DNA from: SAR86 cluster bacterium
GTDB lineage: Bacteria; Pseudomonadota; Gammaproteobacteria; Magnimaribacterales; AG-339-G14
Length of the DNA stretch: 64,000 bases
Assembly: GCA_023703675.1 (NCBI GenBank)
Contig: CP097974.1
Span: 271,288-335,287, forward strand
Reading direction: 5' to 3'
Below the pieces are notes generated by a model. The model worked only from the letters and a program-made list of their open reading frames with translations. It had not been told where the DNA came from and did no database searches. Every line of letters starts with the position of its first letter. Position 1 is the stretch's first letter. Position numbers and translations under genes: made by a program. Below are positions 9,925-20,461 of this stretch, piece by piece.

Positions 9925-10264
9925 AAATAAATTCTCGTTGGTTTGGACGATAATTTTTTTATCTTTTTTTAGTTTAATTTCCTATGGCTTATTTTCTCAT
10001 CCAAATGTAAATTCAGATTTTTTTCTTCCCGACGAAGTTTCCCATTTTATGGCTTTCTTAATTTTGTCTTACACAATTTATAAATCCATGGGGTCAATTA
10101 ACTGGATATTTCTAATCTTAATTTACGGATTAATTTCTGAGATCATTCAATTTTATCTGCCGTATAGAGATTTTCAGCTAAATGATTTATTTTTTAATTT
10201 TTTTGGCATTTTAAGTGCAATATTTGTAATTTTCTTTTTAAAAAAACTTGAAAAACCTAATTAA
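9917..10264 (+). CDS. VanZ-like small membrane protein
   Basis: Predicted inner-membrane protein of 115 residues with about four hydrophobic segments. The conserved VanZ-family pattern is present: SHFMAFLILSY, then a segment with Glu/Gln (ISEIIQFYLPYRDFQLNDLFFNFFG). The molecular role of free-standing VanZ-like proteins is unknown. The start is TTG at 9917, inside the ampG 3' end; no closer ATG fits. It closes the leftmost operon, before the groES promoter. Confidence 0.75.
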   Translation: MTKNKFSLVWTIIFLSFFSLISYGLFSHPNVNSDFFLPDEVSHFMAFLILSYTIYKSMGSINWIFLILIYGLISEIIQFYLPYRDFQLNDLFFNFFGILSAIFVIFFLKKLEKPN

Positions 10265-10283
10265 GAACATAAATACATTTTAG

Positions 10284-10312
10284 TTGTGTATTTAGCTAGT
10301 CTTAACTAGAAT
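10284..10312 (+). promoter_or_regulatory. Sigma70-type promoter of groES-groEL
   Basis: TTGTGT (10284-10289), a 17-base spacer and TAGAAT (10307-10312) lie 45 bases upstream of the groES ATG, followed by a good ribosome site (AAAAGGAG). No convincing sigma32 (heat-shock) or HrcA CIRCE element is visible in the gap. This is a pattern match, not a mapped start. Confidence 0.6.
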
Positions 10313-10357
10313 GCGCATCTTAGACATTTATTAAGAATTTTTTAAAAGGAGAATTAA

Positions 10358-10651
10358 ATGAAATTTAATCCACTTGGCGATAAGCTCCTAGTAAGAAGAG
10401 GAGAAGAAGAAGAAACCTCTGCCGGAGGTATTGTGCTGCCTGGTTCTGCAGCTGAGAAACCCTCTCAAGGAGAAGTTCTCGCAGTTGGACCTGGAAGGAC
10501 TTTAGATAATGGAGAAGTCTCCGAAATTCCAGTGAAGGTAGGCGATATAATTGTTTTTGGTCAATACGCTGGAAGCAACACAATTAAAGTAGATGGTGAA
10601 GAGCTTTTAATTTTATCTGAGAGCGATTTACTAGGAACTGTTTCAAAATAA
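10358..10651 (+). CDS. groES: Co-chaperonin GroES
   Basis: Seven-subunit lid of the GroEL folding chamber. The N-terminal [14 protein letters not shown], the mobile loop with [13 protein letters not shown] at about residues 19-31, and [12 protein letters not shown] are all canonical. At 97 residues it is the normal length. A strong ribosome site (AAAAGGAG) precedes the ATG. groEL follows after 23 bases with its own AAGAGG site, in the usual two-gene operon. Confidence 0.98.
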   Translation: MKFNPLGDKLLVRRGEEEETSAGGIVLPGSAAEKPSQGEVLAVGPGRTLDNGEVSEIPVKVGDIIVFGQYAGSNTIKVDGEELLILSESDLLGTVSK

Positions 10652-10671
10652 TTAAACTTACAAAGAGGTAA

Positions 10672-12321
<1,650 letters not shown>

Positions 12322-12334
12322 CAATTACATTTTT

Positions 12335-12366
12335 AAAAAAAAGGGCTTTATTGAGCCCTTTTTTTT
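12335..12366 (+). terminator. Intrinsic terminator after groEL
   Basis: GGGCT (12343-12347) and AGCCC (12354-12358) form a hairpin with loop TTATTG, extended by A-runs on the left pairing with T-runs on the right. The T-run continues to 12366. It sits 14 bases after the groEL stop, so groES-groEL ends here. Confidence 0.85.
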
Positions 12367-12408
12367 GGCTGTTTATACAATATAATATAGCTTTGAGAGG
12401 GATAAATT

Positions 12409-13059
12409 ATGGAAGCTTATTTATACAACGTTTTATTTAGATGGGGCCACATTGTAGTAGGGATCGCATGGATTGGATTGCTTTATTATTTTAATTTTGT
12501 TCAAACCGAATATGTAAAAAAAGCAGATCCTGAAGCTAAAAAAGACGTCATGCAGAAATTAGCTCCTAATGCGCTTTGGTGGTTCAGATGGGCAGCTTTT
12601 TTTACTTTTTTAACTGGTCTTTACCTTTTATATGTTCAAGAAAGAATGATCACTACCGCTATAGCTCTGGGAACTCTTATGGGCACCATAATGATGTTGA
12701 ATGTGTGGGGCATAATATGGAGAAACCAAAAGGTTGTTATAGGTTTAAAAGAGGGCGATGCAGTAAAAGCAGGAGCAAAAGCAGCGCTTGCTTCAAGAAC
12801 AAATACATTACTTTCTCTTCCAATGCTTTATTTCATGGTCTCCTCAGCACATGGTGGAACAGCAGCTTACCCAAAATCATATCTATTAATTGATGGATAT
12901 TTAAGTACAGGGTTTTGGATAGTTTTTGTAGCAGTTTTGCTCATTGAATTAAATGCTATTTTTGGAAAAATGTATTCAATGATTACCTCAGTGAGAAGTG
13001 TAATCGCATCAAGTTTAGTTTTAACTTTTATTAGTTCGGGACTAGTATTTTATCTTTGA
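12409..13059 (+). CDS. Membrane protein like the N-terminal domain of urate hydroxylase PuuD
   Basis: A 216-residue integral membrane protein with about five or six helices. The opening RWGHIVVGIAWIGLLYYFNFVQ, then LAPNALWWFRWAAFFTFLTGLYLL and FMVSSAHGG, resembles the urate-oxidase N-terminal family (the membrane half of PuuD). The cytochrome c domain of true PuuD (a CxxCH site) is absent. No purine-degradation genes lie nearby, so a role in urate oxidation is unproven. A perfect TATAAT at 12381-12386, without a clear -35, could be its own promoter just past the groEL terminator. Confidence 0.7.
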   Translation: MEAYLYNVLFRWGHIVVGIAWIGLLYYFNFVQTEYVKKADPEAKKDVMQKLAPNALWWFRWAAFFTFLTGLYLLYVQERMITTAIALGTLMGTIMMLNVWGIIWRNQKVVIGLKEGDAVKAGAKAALASRTNTLLSLPMLYFMVSSAHGGTAAYPKSYLLIDGYLSTGFWIVFVAVLLIELNAIFGKMYSMITSVRSVIASSLVLTFISSGLVFYL

Positions 13060-13063
13060 GGCG

Positions 13064-14338
13064 CTAATCTTCTTTAACTTCTGAAACAGAGAGTTTTAGA
13101 ATCTTAGCAAACTTAATCATATTATCTTTGATTAAAACTGTTTCTATCAAATAGTTGTTTAGATTAATTGATACGTTAGATTCAGGAATAGTTTGAATTT
13201 TCTCTAAAATTAATCCATTCAATGTTACAGGTCCTTCTAGTGGAAGGTCCCAAGATAACTTCTTATTGATTTCTCTTATGGCAGCGCTTCCATCTATTAA
13301 ATAGCTCCCGTCTTTTTGTTCTTGAATGTCAATTTTATCTCTAGCTTTATCTGTAGAAAGCTCTCCAACTATCTCTTCCAGAATATCATTAATGTCTATG
13401 AGACCCTTAACATCTCCGTATTCATCAACAACGACCGCTGAAGTCTTGTTATCCTTTTGAAAATTAAATAGTTGATTGCTTAAAGGAGTATTTTCTAAAG
13501 CCACGTAAACATCATCAGCAAAATCCATAAAATTCTTTATTGAGAGTTTATTACTTATCAAAAATTTTTTTATTCCATTCATATCAATTGTTCCTTTTAG
13601 GTTATCAAGACTTTGTTCATAGATTGGCATGATTTCCTTTTGGTTGATTGCTATTTTTTCCATTAAGATCTCAAAATTTTCTTCTATATCAATTCCTAAA
13701 ATTTCATTTCTTGGTGTCATTATTTCGTCAATTAAAATCTCATCTAAATCCAAAATGCTAGTTAACATGTCTTGATATCTCTTAGGAATCATTTCTCCTG
13801 AATTTTCAAGAACACTTTTAAGTTCCTCTGTTGTAATGTCTTCATTTTTATTTTCATCTTTAACATTGAGAAGGTTCAAAAGTGAATTTGAAAAAAAATT
13901 TACAACCCAAATAAGAGGGTATAAAACTTTTTGTAAAACTTTAAGAATACCTGATGCCGGCAGAGCTATGCTTTCAGCATTTTTAGCTGCAAAAGTTTTA
14001 GGAGTCACTTCTGCAAAAATCAAAATTATTATAGTTAAAATAACAGAACCTATAAAAACTCCACTATTTCCAAATAATTCAAGACATAAAATAGTTGTTA
14101 AAGCTGCTGCCAATATATTTACAAAATTATTTCCTATCAAAATAACTCCTAGCAGCCTGTCTGGACGTTTTAATAATTTATCAGCCCTTTTAGCTGAGCG
14201 ATTATTTTGTTTAATTAAGTGCTTCAACCTGTATTTATTGAGTGCCATCATGCCTGTCTCAGCACTAGAAAAAAATGCAGACAACACAAGTAAAATTGAA
14301 ATGCTGGAAAGAAGTAACCAGACGGGAATTTCGTTCAA
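13064..14338 (-). CDS. corB: CorB/CNNM-type transporter-associated protein (DUF21 + CBS + CorC domain)
   Basis: Inner-membrane protein of 424 residues. The N-terminal DUF21 domain has three to four helices and starts with the typical SAFFSSAETGMMALNKYRLKHL. A CBS pair follows (DEIMTPRNEILGIDI and VVVDEYGDVKGLIDINDILEEIVG). The C-terminal CorC_HlyC domain is recognised by YLIDGSAAIREINKKL and TLNGLILEKIQTIPE. Relatives are tied to magnesium or cobalt transport (CorB, YfjD). It is convergent with the gene on its left and divergent from rpsP. Confidence 0.88.
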   Translation of the reverse strand: MNEIPVWLLLSSISILLVLSAFFSSAETGMMALNKYRLKHLIKQNNRSAKRADKLLKRPDRLLGVILIGNNFVNILAAALTTILCLELFGNSGVFIGSVILTIIILIFAEVTPKTFAAKNAESIALPASGILKVLQKVLYPLIWVVNFFSNSLLNLLNVKDENKNEDITTEELKSVLENSGEMIPKRYQDMLTSILDLDEILIDEIMTPRNEILGIDIEENFEILMEKIAINQKEIMPIYEQSLDNLKGTIDMNGIKKFLISNKLSIKNFMDFADDVYVALENTPLSNQLFNFQKDNKTSAVVVDEYGDVKGLIDINDILEEIVGELSTDKARDKIDIQEQKDGSYLIDGSAAIREINKKLSWDLPLEGPVTLNGLILEKIQTIPESNVSINLNNYLIETVLIKDNMIKFAKILKLSVSEVKED

Positions 14339-14392
14339 ATCAGATAAATATTGTTCAAATCAATTAACAGTATAAATTATAGAATGTTTTAC

Positions 14393-14420
14393 TTGAATAC
14401 CAAATCAATTTAAATAGAAT
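14393..14420 (+). promoter_or_regulatory. Candidate sigma70 promoter for the rpsP operon
   Basis: TTGAAT (14393-14398), a 16-base spacer and TAGAAT (14415-14420) lie 21 bases before the rpsP ATG, predicting a very short leader of about 15 nt. No S16 autoregulatory structure is evident. Pattern match only. Confidence 0.5.
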
Positions 14421-14441
14421 AGCCAATCTAATAAAAAATAT

Positions 14442-14747
14442 ATGGTAACAATAAGACTTTCAAGATCTGGTGCAAAGAAAAAGCCTTTTTTTCACATCAC
14501 GGTCACTGATTCTAGAAAACCTAGAGATGGAAGGTTTATAGAAAGAATTGGCTACTTCAATCCTATTGCTAAAGGCAAAGAAGTAAGATTGAAGGTAGAT
14601 CATGAAAGGATTGATTATTGGCTTGGAGTTGGAGCATCTTTGAGTGATAAAGTTGCTCTCTTGGTTAAACAATCTAAATTCACTCCAGAAGAACAAGAAA
14701 ATTATTTCAAATTTAAAGAAGAAAAAAGATTAAAAATTCTTGATTAA
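14442..14747 (+). CDS. rpsP: 30S ribosomal protein S16
   Basis: Small-subunit assembly protein. [40 protein letters not shown] and [14 protein letters not shown] are the standard S16 blocks. Its 101 residues make it somewhat longer than E. coli S16 (82), through a charged C-terminal tail ([14 protein letters not shown]). First gene of the conserved rpsP-rimM-trmD-rplS operon. Confidence 0.97.
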   Translation: MVTIRLSRSGAKKKPFFHITVTDSRKPRDGRFIERIGYFNPIAKGKEVRLKVDHERIDYWLGVGASLSDKVALLVKQSKFTPEEQENYFKFKEEKRLKILD

Positions 14748-14761
14748 TTTAAGCCTCTTTT

Positions 14762-15268
14762 ATGATGACCCAAAATGATGATTACATTTTGGTTGCCAAT
14801 ATAGGAAAGCCAATTGGTTTGAAGGGCTGGATTAAGATTAACTCTTTTACCAGACCAGAAGAAAATATAAGAAATTACAAAGAATTTTTTTTAGGAAAAA
14901 AGAAAGAATTTGTAACTTTTGGTCAAATTAAGAAATCAGGAAAAAATTTGATAACAAAACTCAATAATTACGATTCAATTGAAGAAGTAGAAAAATTTAA
15001 AAACTTTGATGTTTTTATAAAATCTAGTGAGCTTCCTGAACTTAAGGAGAATCAATTTTATTGGAAAGATTTAATTGATATGGAAGTAGAAAGCATAGGT
15101 GGAGAATTTTTTGGAAAGGTAATAGAAATTATTGAGGCTGGATCCACTGATGTAATAGTTGTCAAAGATAAAAAAAAGAAGTCTATCTTAATCCCTTTCA
15201 TCTTTGGCACTTACATAAAAGAAGTGAAAGAAAATACAATTTACGTTAATTGGGAAAAAGATGACTAA
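14762..15268 (+). CDS. rimM: Ribosome maturation factor RimM
   Basis: Helps 16S rRNA processing and 30S head assembly by binding S19. The N-terminal RimM domain opens with ANIGKPIGLKGWIKINSFT, and the PRC-barrel half begins at WKDLIDMEV near residue 101, ending in LIPFIFGTYIKEV. At 168 residues it is of normal length. Two adjacent ATG codons could serve as start (14762 or 14765). It overlaps trmD by 8 bases. Confidence 0.95.
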   Translation: MMTQNDDYILVANIGKPIGLKGWIKINSFTRPEENIRNYKEFFLGKKKEFVTFGQIKKSGKNLITKLNNYDSIEEVEKFKNFDVFIKSSELPELKENQFYWKDLIDMEVESIGGEFFGKVIEIIEAGSTDVIVVKDKKKKSILIPFIFGTYIKEVKENTIYVNWEKDD

Positions 15269-16043
15269 AAAATCTTACTTCATTTCTATATTTCCTGAAA
15301 TCTTTGAAACTGCACTAAGAATTGGAATCACAAAAAAAGCTTTAATCAACAAGATTGTAGATTTTGAAACAATAAATCCTATATCTTTCTTAAAAGATAA
15401 AGAAAGGCTAGATGACGTTCCATTTGGCGGCGGACCAGGGATGCTGATGAAGGCTAATCCCTTAGTAGATGCAATAGACTTTTGTAAGGCCAAAGCTGAA
15501 AAAAAAACAAAGGTGATTTATGTCAGCCCTCAAGGTAAGTTATTTGATCAATCTCTTTCTAAAGAACTTGCGAATGAAAAAGAATTAATTTTTTTATGTG
15601 GAAGGTATGAGGGCATTGATAATAGAGTTTTAGATTCCAGAGTAGATCTAGAAATCAGCCTAGGTAATTTTGTTCTATCTGGCGGCGAACTTGCAGCATT
15701 GGCTATTCATGATTCCATTTGTAGGCATTATGAAGGATTTCTTGGTGATCAGAAGTCGCTTGTAGAAGAAACTTTTGTGAATAATCTTCTAGAATATCCC
15801 CAATTTACCAAACCGCGGCAATCAGAACATGGCAAAGTTCCAGAAGTTTTGTTGAGTGGAGATCATAAAAAAATTTCAAATTGGAGAAAGAAACAAGCCT
15901 TAGGAAAAACTTTTCTGAATAGACGAGATTTACTTGAAAGATCAAAATTGAAATCAGAGGATATTGAAATACTAGAAGAATTTCTTAGTGAACTTGGCTA
16001 TGATTCTGATAGAATCATCGACTTACTAAATGAAATAAGATGA
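15261..16043 (+). CDS. trmD: tRNA (guanine-N1-)-methyltransferase TrmD
   Basis: Methylates G37 next to the anticodon, preventing frameshifting. The SPOUT-family trefoil-knot segments are [23 protein letters not shown] and [30 protein letters not shown] near the N-terminus and [16 protein letters not shown] are also characteristic. At 260 residues it is full length. It overlaps rplS by 4 bases. Confidence 0.97.
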   Translation: MTKKSYFISIFPEIFETALRIGITKKALINKIVDFETINPISFLKDKERLDDVPFGGGPGMLMKANPLVDAIDFCKAKAEKKTKVIYVSPQGKLFDQSLSKELANEKELIFLCGRYEGIDNRVLDSRVDLEISLGNFVLSGGELAALAIHDSICRHYEGFLGDQKSLVEETFVNNLLEYPQFTKPRQSEHGKVPEVLLSGDHKKISNWRKKQALGKTFLNRRDLLERSKLKSEDIEILEEFLSELGYDSDRIIDLLNEIR

Positions 16044-16393
16044 CTAGTTCAAGAAAATCGGTTGATATCGTAGAAAAAAGTCAGCTAAAAGCTGATCTAC
16101 CAGTATTTTCTCAAGGGGATACTGTCTTGGTTGATTACCTTGTTAAAGAGGGGACAAGAGAGAGATCTCAACCTTTCGAAGGGGTTGTAATTGGAATCAA
16201 AAACAGAGGCCTTAATTCTTCATTTATAGTTAGAAAAATTTCTAATGGAGTGGGGGTGGAGAGGACTTTTCAATCACATAGTCCATTGATTAAATCAATT
16301 AAGGTAAAAAGAAAAGGTAAAGTAAGACAATCGAAACTCTTTTATCTAAGAGAAAGATCGGGAAGATCAGCTCGTATTAAAGAAAAAATTTGA
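16040..16393 (+). CDS. rplS: 50S ribosomal protein L19
   Basis: Large-subunit protein at the 30S-50S interface. It contains [29 protein letters not shown], with the end motif [36 protein letters not shown]. Its 117 residues match E. coli (115). The N-terminus carries a slightly unusual [15 protein letters not shown] lead. Last gene of the S16-L19 operon; xerD follows after 6 bases. Confidence 0.96.
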   Translation: MTSSRKSVDIVEKSQLKADLPVFSQGDTVLVDYLVKEGTRERSQPFEGVVIGIKNRGLNSSFIVRKISNGVGVERTFQSHSPLIKSIKVKRKGKVRQSKLFYLRERSGRSARIKEKI

Positions 16394-16399
16394 AGAGTC

Positions 16400-17296
16400 A
16401 TGAATAGAGATGAAAGGCAAATTCTTGATGCCTTTATAGATACTATTTGGATAGAAAAAGGTCTCAGTACTAATACTCTTAACTCATATAAAACTGACGT
16501 TGAAAAATATCTAAACTGGATAAGCAAGAATGCGTTGTCTTATAAAAATTTAACGCGATCAAATATCCTAGAGTATTTAGCATTTCTCTTTGGGCAAAAA
16601 AAAGAAGGCAAGACAGTTGCAAGAAATTTATCTTCTCTAAAAGCTTTTCACACTTATTTGTTACAAAAAGGTCTAGTTAAAAACAATCCTTGTGAAAAAA
16701 TCGAAAGCCCAAAATTTGTAAAATCACTCCCTAAATCTTTGTCTGAGAGTCAAGTTGAAAACCTACTCGAAGCACCTGATATAGATTCATTTATAGGGTT
16801 AAGAGATAAAACAATGATAGAAACTCTCTACTCCTGTGGTTTGAGAATTTCTGAACTAGTAAATCTTGAATTAATTCATGTAAATTTAAGACAAGGCGTA
16901 ATAAGAGTTCTTGGAAAGGGTCAAAAAGAGAGATTAGTTCCAATGGGACAAAGATTAGTTACTTTGATTGAAATGTATAGCAATAAATTGAAAGAAGAAA
17001 AAATTGGAGAAACCTCCAATTATCTTTTTTTGTCAAAAAATGGAAACAAAATATCAAGACAGGCGTTTTGGCATAGAATAAAAATTTATGCTGACAAAAT
17101 TGGTCTTAATCAATCAAAAATATCCCCGCACGTTTTGAGACATGCATTCGCGACCCATCTTTTAAATAATGGCGCTGATTTAAGAGTAGTTCAACTTTTA
17201 CTTGGCCATAGTGACCTTAATACGACGCAAATTTATACTGAAGTTGCAAAACAAAGGCTACAGAATTTACATTCATCACATCACCCAAGAGGATAA
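16400..17296 (+). CDS. xerD: Site-specific tyrosine recombinase XerD
   Basis: With XerC, resolves chromosome dimers at dif. The N-terminal SAM-like domain holds EKGLSTNTLNSYKTDVEKYLNW. The catalytic domain shows the first Arg in YSCGLRISELVNLE, then HVLRHAFATHLLNNGADLRVVQLLLGH and the nucleophilic Tyr in TTQIYTEV. Its 298 residues equal E. coli XerD. XerD rather than XerC is chosen from the following dsbC and hom genes, an order shared with Pseudomonas. Its stop abuts the dsbC start. Confidence 0.93.
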   Translation: MNRDERQILDAFIDTIWIEKGLSTNTLNSYKTDVEKYLNWISKNALSYKNLTRSNILEYLAFLFGQKKEGKTVARNLSSLKAFHTYLLQKGLVKNNPCEKIESPKFVKSLPKSLSESQVENLLEAPDIDSFIGLRDKTMIETLYSCGLRISELVNLELIHVNLRQGVIRVLGKGQKERLVPMGQRLVTLIEMYSNKLKEEKIGETSNYLFLSKNGNKISRQAFWHRIKIYADKIGLNQSKISPHVLRHAFATHLLNNGADLRVVQLLLGHSDLNTTQIYTEVAKQRLQNLHSSHHPRG

Positions 17297-18007
17297 ATGC
17301 GATATTTATTAATTTTATTTTTAATTCTTGCATCTTGCAGCAAGACACTTCAAGGTCAAGAGTCTTTGATCATTAATCTAGAAAAAGTCATTCCAGAAGA
17401 ATTATCTATAACTTCCTTCATTAAATCTGACTTAGAAAGTTTCTATGAAGTCGAATTATCCGACGGAACATTCTTTTATTACAGTAACGATGGGGAACAT
17501 TTATTCCTTGGTGACTTATTCCGTATCGAAAATGATAATTTATTAAATTTATCTTATGCTCGTGAGAAAGAAAAAGTATTTTCAGCTTTAAGTGATCTTG
17601 ATAAAAATTCCGCAATTAAATTTCCTTCTCAAGACAAGAAGTATGAAGTTTTTATATTCACGGATGTTGATTGTGGTTACTGTAGAAAATTTCATAGTCA
17701 AATTCAGAGTTACTTAGATTTAGGAATAGAAGTTAATTACCTCTCTTTTCCTAGAGAGGGACTTAATAGTGAAACAGCTAAAAAACTTGTAACTGCTTGG
17801 TGCTCAGACGACAAACAAGCTGCGATAACAGAGTTAAAAAATGGAAAAGAACTGCCTTTTCAAAATTGCGATTCAAATCCTATAGAAGAGCATTATAATC
17901 TTGCAAGGAGAATAGGTATTACTGGAACACCAACTATTATTACTAAAACTGGAATCAGTATACCCGGACTTATGGAAGCAAATGAATTAATGGAATACTT
18001 AAAATAA
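17297..18007 (+). CDS. dsbC: Disulfide isomerase DsbC-like, with lipoprotein signal
   Basis: Envelope thiol-disulfide isomerase. The thioredoxin-like domain has the active site CGYC (in DVDCGYCRKF, near residue 125) and the cis-proline loop GITGTPTII near residue 215, as in DsbC. The N-terminus, MRYLLILFLILASCSK, ends in a lipobox (LASC) rather than a plain signal-peptidase-I site, which predicts membrane anchoring after lipid modification. At 236 residues it matches E. coli DsbC. The xerD-dsbC order is conserved in gammaproteobacteria. Confidence 0.9.
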   Translation: MRYLLILFLILASCSKTLQGQESLIINLEKVIPEELSITSFIKSDLESFYEVELSDGTFFYYSNDGEHLFLGDLFRIENDNLLNLSYAREKEKVFSALSDLDKNSAIKFPSQDKKYEVFIFTDVDCGYCRKFHSQIQSYLDLGIEVNYLSFPREGLNSETAKKLVTAWCSDDKQAAITELKNGKELPFQNCDSNPIEEHYNLARRIGITGTPTIITKTGISIPGLMEANELMEYLK

Positions 18008-18010
18008 GTT

Positions 18011-19186
18011 ATGAATGAGTTAGATAAAACTTTTGCATCAATTGACAGGCTTCCACCTTACATTTTTGAGCAAATTAATGCTTTGAAAATGGAGGCAAGA
18101 AGAAAGGGGGAGGATATCATTGATTTCAGTATGGGCAATCCAGATGGAGAGACTCCCAAATCTATCGTTGATAAAATGACTGAGACTGTTCAAAGAGTTG
18201 ATACACATAGATATTCTCAATCAATAGGTATACCCAAATTGAGATTAGCAATTACCGATTGGTATAAAAGAAAATTCGGAGTTACTTTAAATCACGATAC
18301 CGAAGCTATAGTAACTATTGGCTCCAAAGAAGGTCTAGGGCACTTAGCAATGGCAACTGTTGATAAAGGAGACATAATTTTAGTTCCTAATCCTGCATAT
18401 CCAATTCATCCATTTGGATTCGTAATATCGGGTGCAGATATAAGGCATGTGCCTATAGGACCTAATATAAATTTTTTTGAAAATTTAGAAGAAGCAATTA
18501 AAACTTCTTTTCCTAAACCAAAAATGCTTTTGTTGAATTTTCCAAGCAATCCTACTGCATTGTGTGTTGAGAAAGATTTCTTTGAAAAAGTTATTGAGAT
18601 AGCTAAAGAACATGGTATTTGGGTAGTTCATGATTTAGCTTATGCTGATTTATGTTTTGACGGATATAAAGCTCCCTCTATTTTAGAAGTTGAAGGTGCT
18701 AAAGAGATTGCCGTTGAGTTTTTTACTCTTTCTAAAAGTTACAATATGCCGGGATGGAGAATAGGCTTTTGCTGTGGGAATTCAGAATTGATCAAGGCAC
18801 TAGCCAGATTAAAATCTTATTTCGATTACGGGCACTTTACTCCTATACAAGTTGCTGGAATTGAAGCACTCAATAATGGCGACGATTATGTTAAAGAGAT
18901 ATGCAAGACTTATGAAGTAAGAAGAAACGTTCTTTGTGACGGATTAAATGCGCTTGGCTGGGAGGTTGACAAACCAAAAGCTACAATGTTCGTTTGGGCA
19001 AAAATACCGAAAAAATTTGATATGAAATCAATGGAGTTTTCCGAACTTCTTTTAAAAGAATCAAAAATAGCAGTATCACCAGGACTAGGTTTTGGTGTTT
19101 ACGGAGATGATTATGTTAGATTTTCCCTAATTGAAAACGAACATAGAACTAAACAAGCTTTAAAAAATCTAAAGAAGATATTTTAG
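18011..19186 (+). CDS. alaC: Alanine-type aminotransferase (AlaC-like, class I/II PLP enzyme)
   Basis: PLP-dependent transaminase, probably glutamate-pyruvate. IDRLPPYIFEQINALKMEARRKGEDIIDFSMGNPDG is the typical AlaC N-terminus. NFPSNPTA, the cofactor-contacting HDLAYADL and the lysine-containing TLSKSYNMPGWRIGF are all in place. At 391 residues it is normal length. It sits 4 bases before hom, a placement also seen in other gammaproteobacteria, suggesting coordinated amino-acid synthesis. Exact substrate preference cannot be read from sequence alone. Confidence 0.88.
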   Translation: MNELDKTFASIDRLPPYIFEQINALKMEARRKGEDIIDFSMGNPDGETPKSIVDKMTETVQRVDTHRYSQSIGIPKLRLAITDWYKRKFGVTLNHDTEAIVTIGSKEGLGHLAMATVDKGDIILVPNPAYPIHPFGFVISGADIRHVPIGPNINFFENLEEAIKTSFPKPKMLLLNFPSNPTALCVEKDFFEKVIEIAKEHGIWVVHDLAYADLCFDGYKAPSILEVEGAKEIAVEFFTLSKSYNMPGWRIGFCCGNSELIKALARLKSYFDYGHFTPIQVAGIEALNNGDDYVKEICKTYEVRRNVLCDGLNALGWEVDKPKATMFVWAKIPKKFDMKSMEFSELLLKESKIAVSPGLGFGVYGDDYVRFSLIENEHRTKQALKNLKKIF

Positions 19187-19190
19187 TTAG

Positions 19191-20459
19191 ATGGAAAAAA
19201 TAAATATCGCTCTATGTGGGACAGGGAATGTTGGCTCATCATTTATTGATTTAATTTTACAAAGTAAAGAAAAAATCAAATCTAACTACAATGTTGAACT
19301 CAATCTGAATTTAATAGGATCTCGTAAAGGCAAAATAAATAATTCAGATTTCAAAGGAAAAATTGAAACGGACATTTTAAAAGTTCCAACGTCACATGAA
19401 GTAGATATTATTGTCGAGTTGATCGGTGGAACAGAAATTTCTTATGAACTCGCAAAGCTGAGTTTGAAAAACGACAAGCACTTTGTTACTGCAAATAAGT
19501 CTTTGATTGCCGAGAAAGGTCAAGATTTGTTTAAATTAGCTTCAGATAGGAATCTACATATAGGTTTTGAAGCCTCTGTGGGAGGGGGTATACCAATACT
19601 GAGGACCATTAGAGACGGTTTAATATCCAGCAAAATTAATTGGTTCAAAGGAATACTTAATGGAACTTCAAATTATATTTTGTCCAAAATGTATTTAGAA
19701 AAACAAACCTACGAGGATGCTTTACAATCGGCTCAAAAACTAGGTTTCGCCGAACCTGATCCATCATTTGATATAAATGGAACAGATGCTGCCCAGAAAA
19801 CAGCTATTTTATCGTTCCTATCTTTCAGCGGGAAAATTTCTCCTCAGGATATTTATTTTGACGGAATAAAACATATCGAGCCCATTGATATGGAATATGG
19901 GAAAGAACTTGGATATGTGATTAAACCAATATCAATTGGATTTAACGAAGAAGAAAAATTGCTTTTAGGCTCTTTCCCCGCGTTTATTCAACAGGATGAA
20001 ATTATTGCGAATGTAAATTTTGAAACAAACGTAATAGAAGTTAATTCAAAAAATACTAACTCTACAGCTTTTCAAGGACCCGGCGCAGGAGGGTATCCTA
20101 CTTCAAGCTCTGTGATGAATGACATTTTAGATATAGCTAATGGAAAAGTTTTTGATTATACAAACCTTATGAGAAATGTCGAAGTTAATAGTTTCGATGA
20201 ATTTATAACGAAAAGATATTTGAGATTAATGGTTAAAGATGAACCTGGAGTAGTTGCTGAAATATCAAAACTGATAGCTGAAAAAGATCTATCAATTGAT
20301 AATTTAATTCAGAAAGAAAAAAACAAGACTGAAGATATAATTCCAATAGTCATTATGTTGGGAGAATGTAAAGAAAGCCTTGTAAGTTCGCTTATTAACG
20401 AATTAGAGAATTTGAATCAGGTAAAAGGCTCTATTCAACACATTAGATTTATTGAATAA
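19191..20459 (+). CDS. hom: Homoserine dehydrogenase (monofunctional)
   Basis: Reduces aspartate semialdehyde to homoserine for threonine and methionine synthesis. The NAD(P)-binding GTGNVGSSF is near the N-terminus. ANKSLIAEKG, the catalytic EASVGGGIPILRTIRDGL and GILNGTSNYILSKM follow, then GFAEPDPSFDINGTDAAQK. A C-terminal ACT domain (LRLMVKDEPGVVAEISKLIAEKDLSI) suggests feedback by threonine. At 422 residues it is standard for a monofunctional enzyme; no aspartokinase domain is fused. thrC follows 2 bases later. Confidence 0.95.
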   Translation: MEKINIALCGTGNVGSSFIDLILQSKEKIKSNYNVELNLNLIGSRKGKINNSDFKGKIETDILKVPTSHEVDIIVELIGGTEISYELAKLSLKNDKHFVTANKSLIAEKGQDLFKLASDRNLHIGFEASVGGGIPILRTIRDGLISSKINWFKGILNGTSNYILSKMYLEKQTYEDALQSAQKLGFAEPDPSFDINGTDAAQKTAILSFLSFSGKISPQDIYFDGIKHIEPIDMEYGKELGYVIKPISIGFNEEEKLLLGSFPAFIQQDEIIANVNFETNVIEVNSKNTNSTAFQGPGAGGYPTSSSVMNDILDIANGKVFDYTNLMRNVEVNSFDEFITKRYLRLMVKDEPGVVAEISKLIAEKDLSIDNLIQKEKNKTEDIIPIVIMLGECKESLVSSLINELENLNQVKGSIQHIRFIE

Positions 20460-20461
20460 AT

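Noticed and set aside
10265-10357. CIRCE element or sigma32 promoter before groES
   Set aside because: No long inverted repeat of the CIRCE type and no CTTGAA/CCCCAT pair; a sigma70-like promoter fits better.
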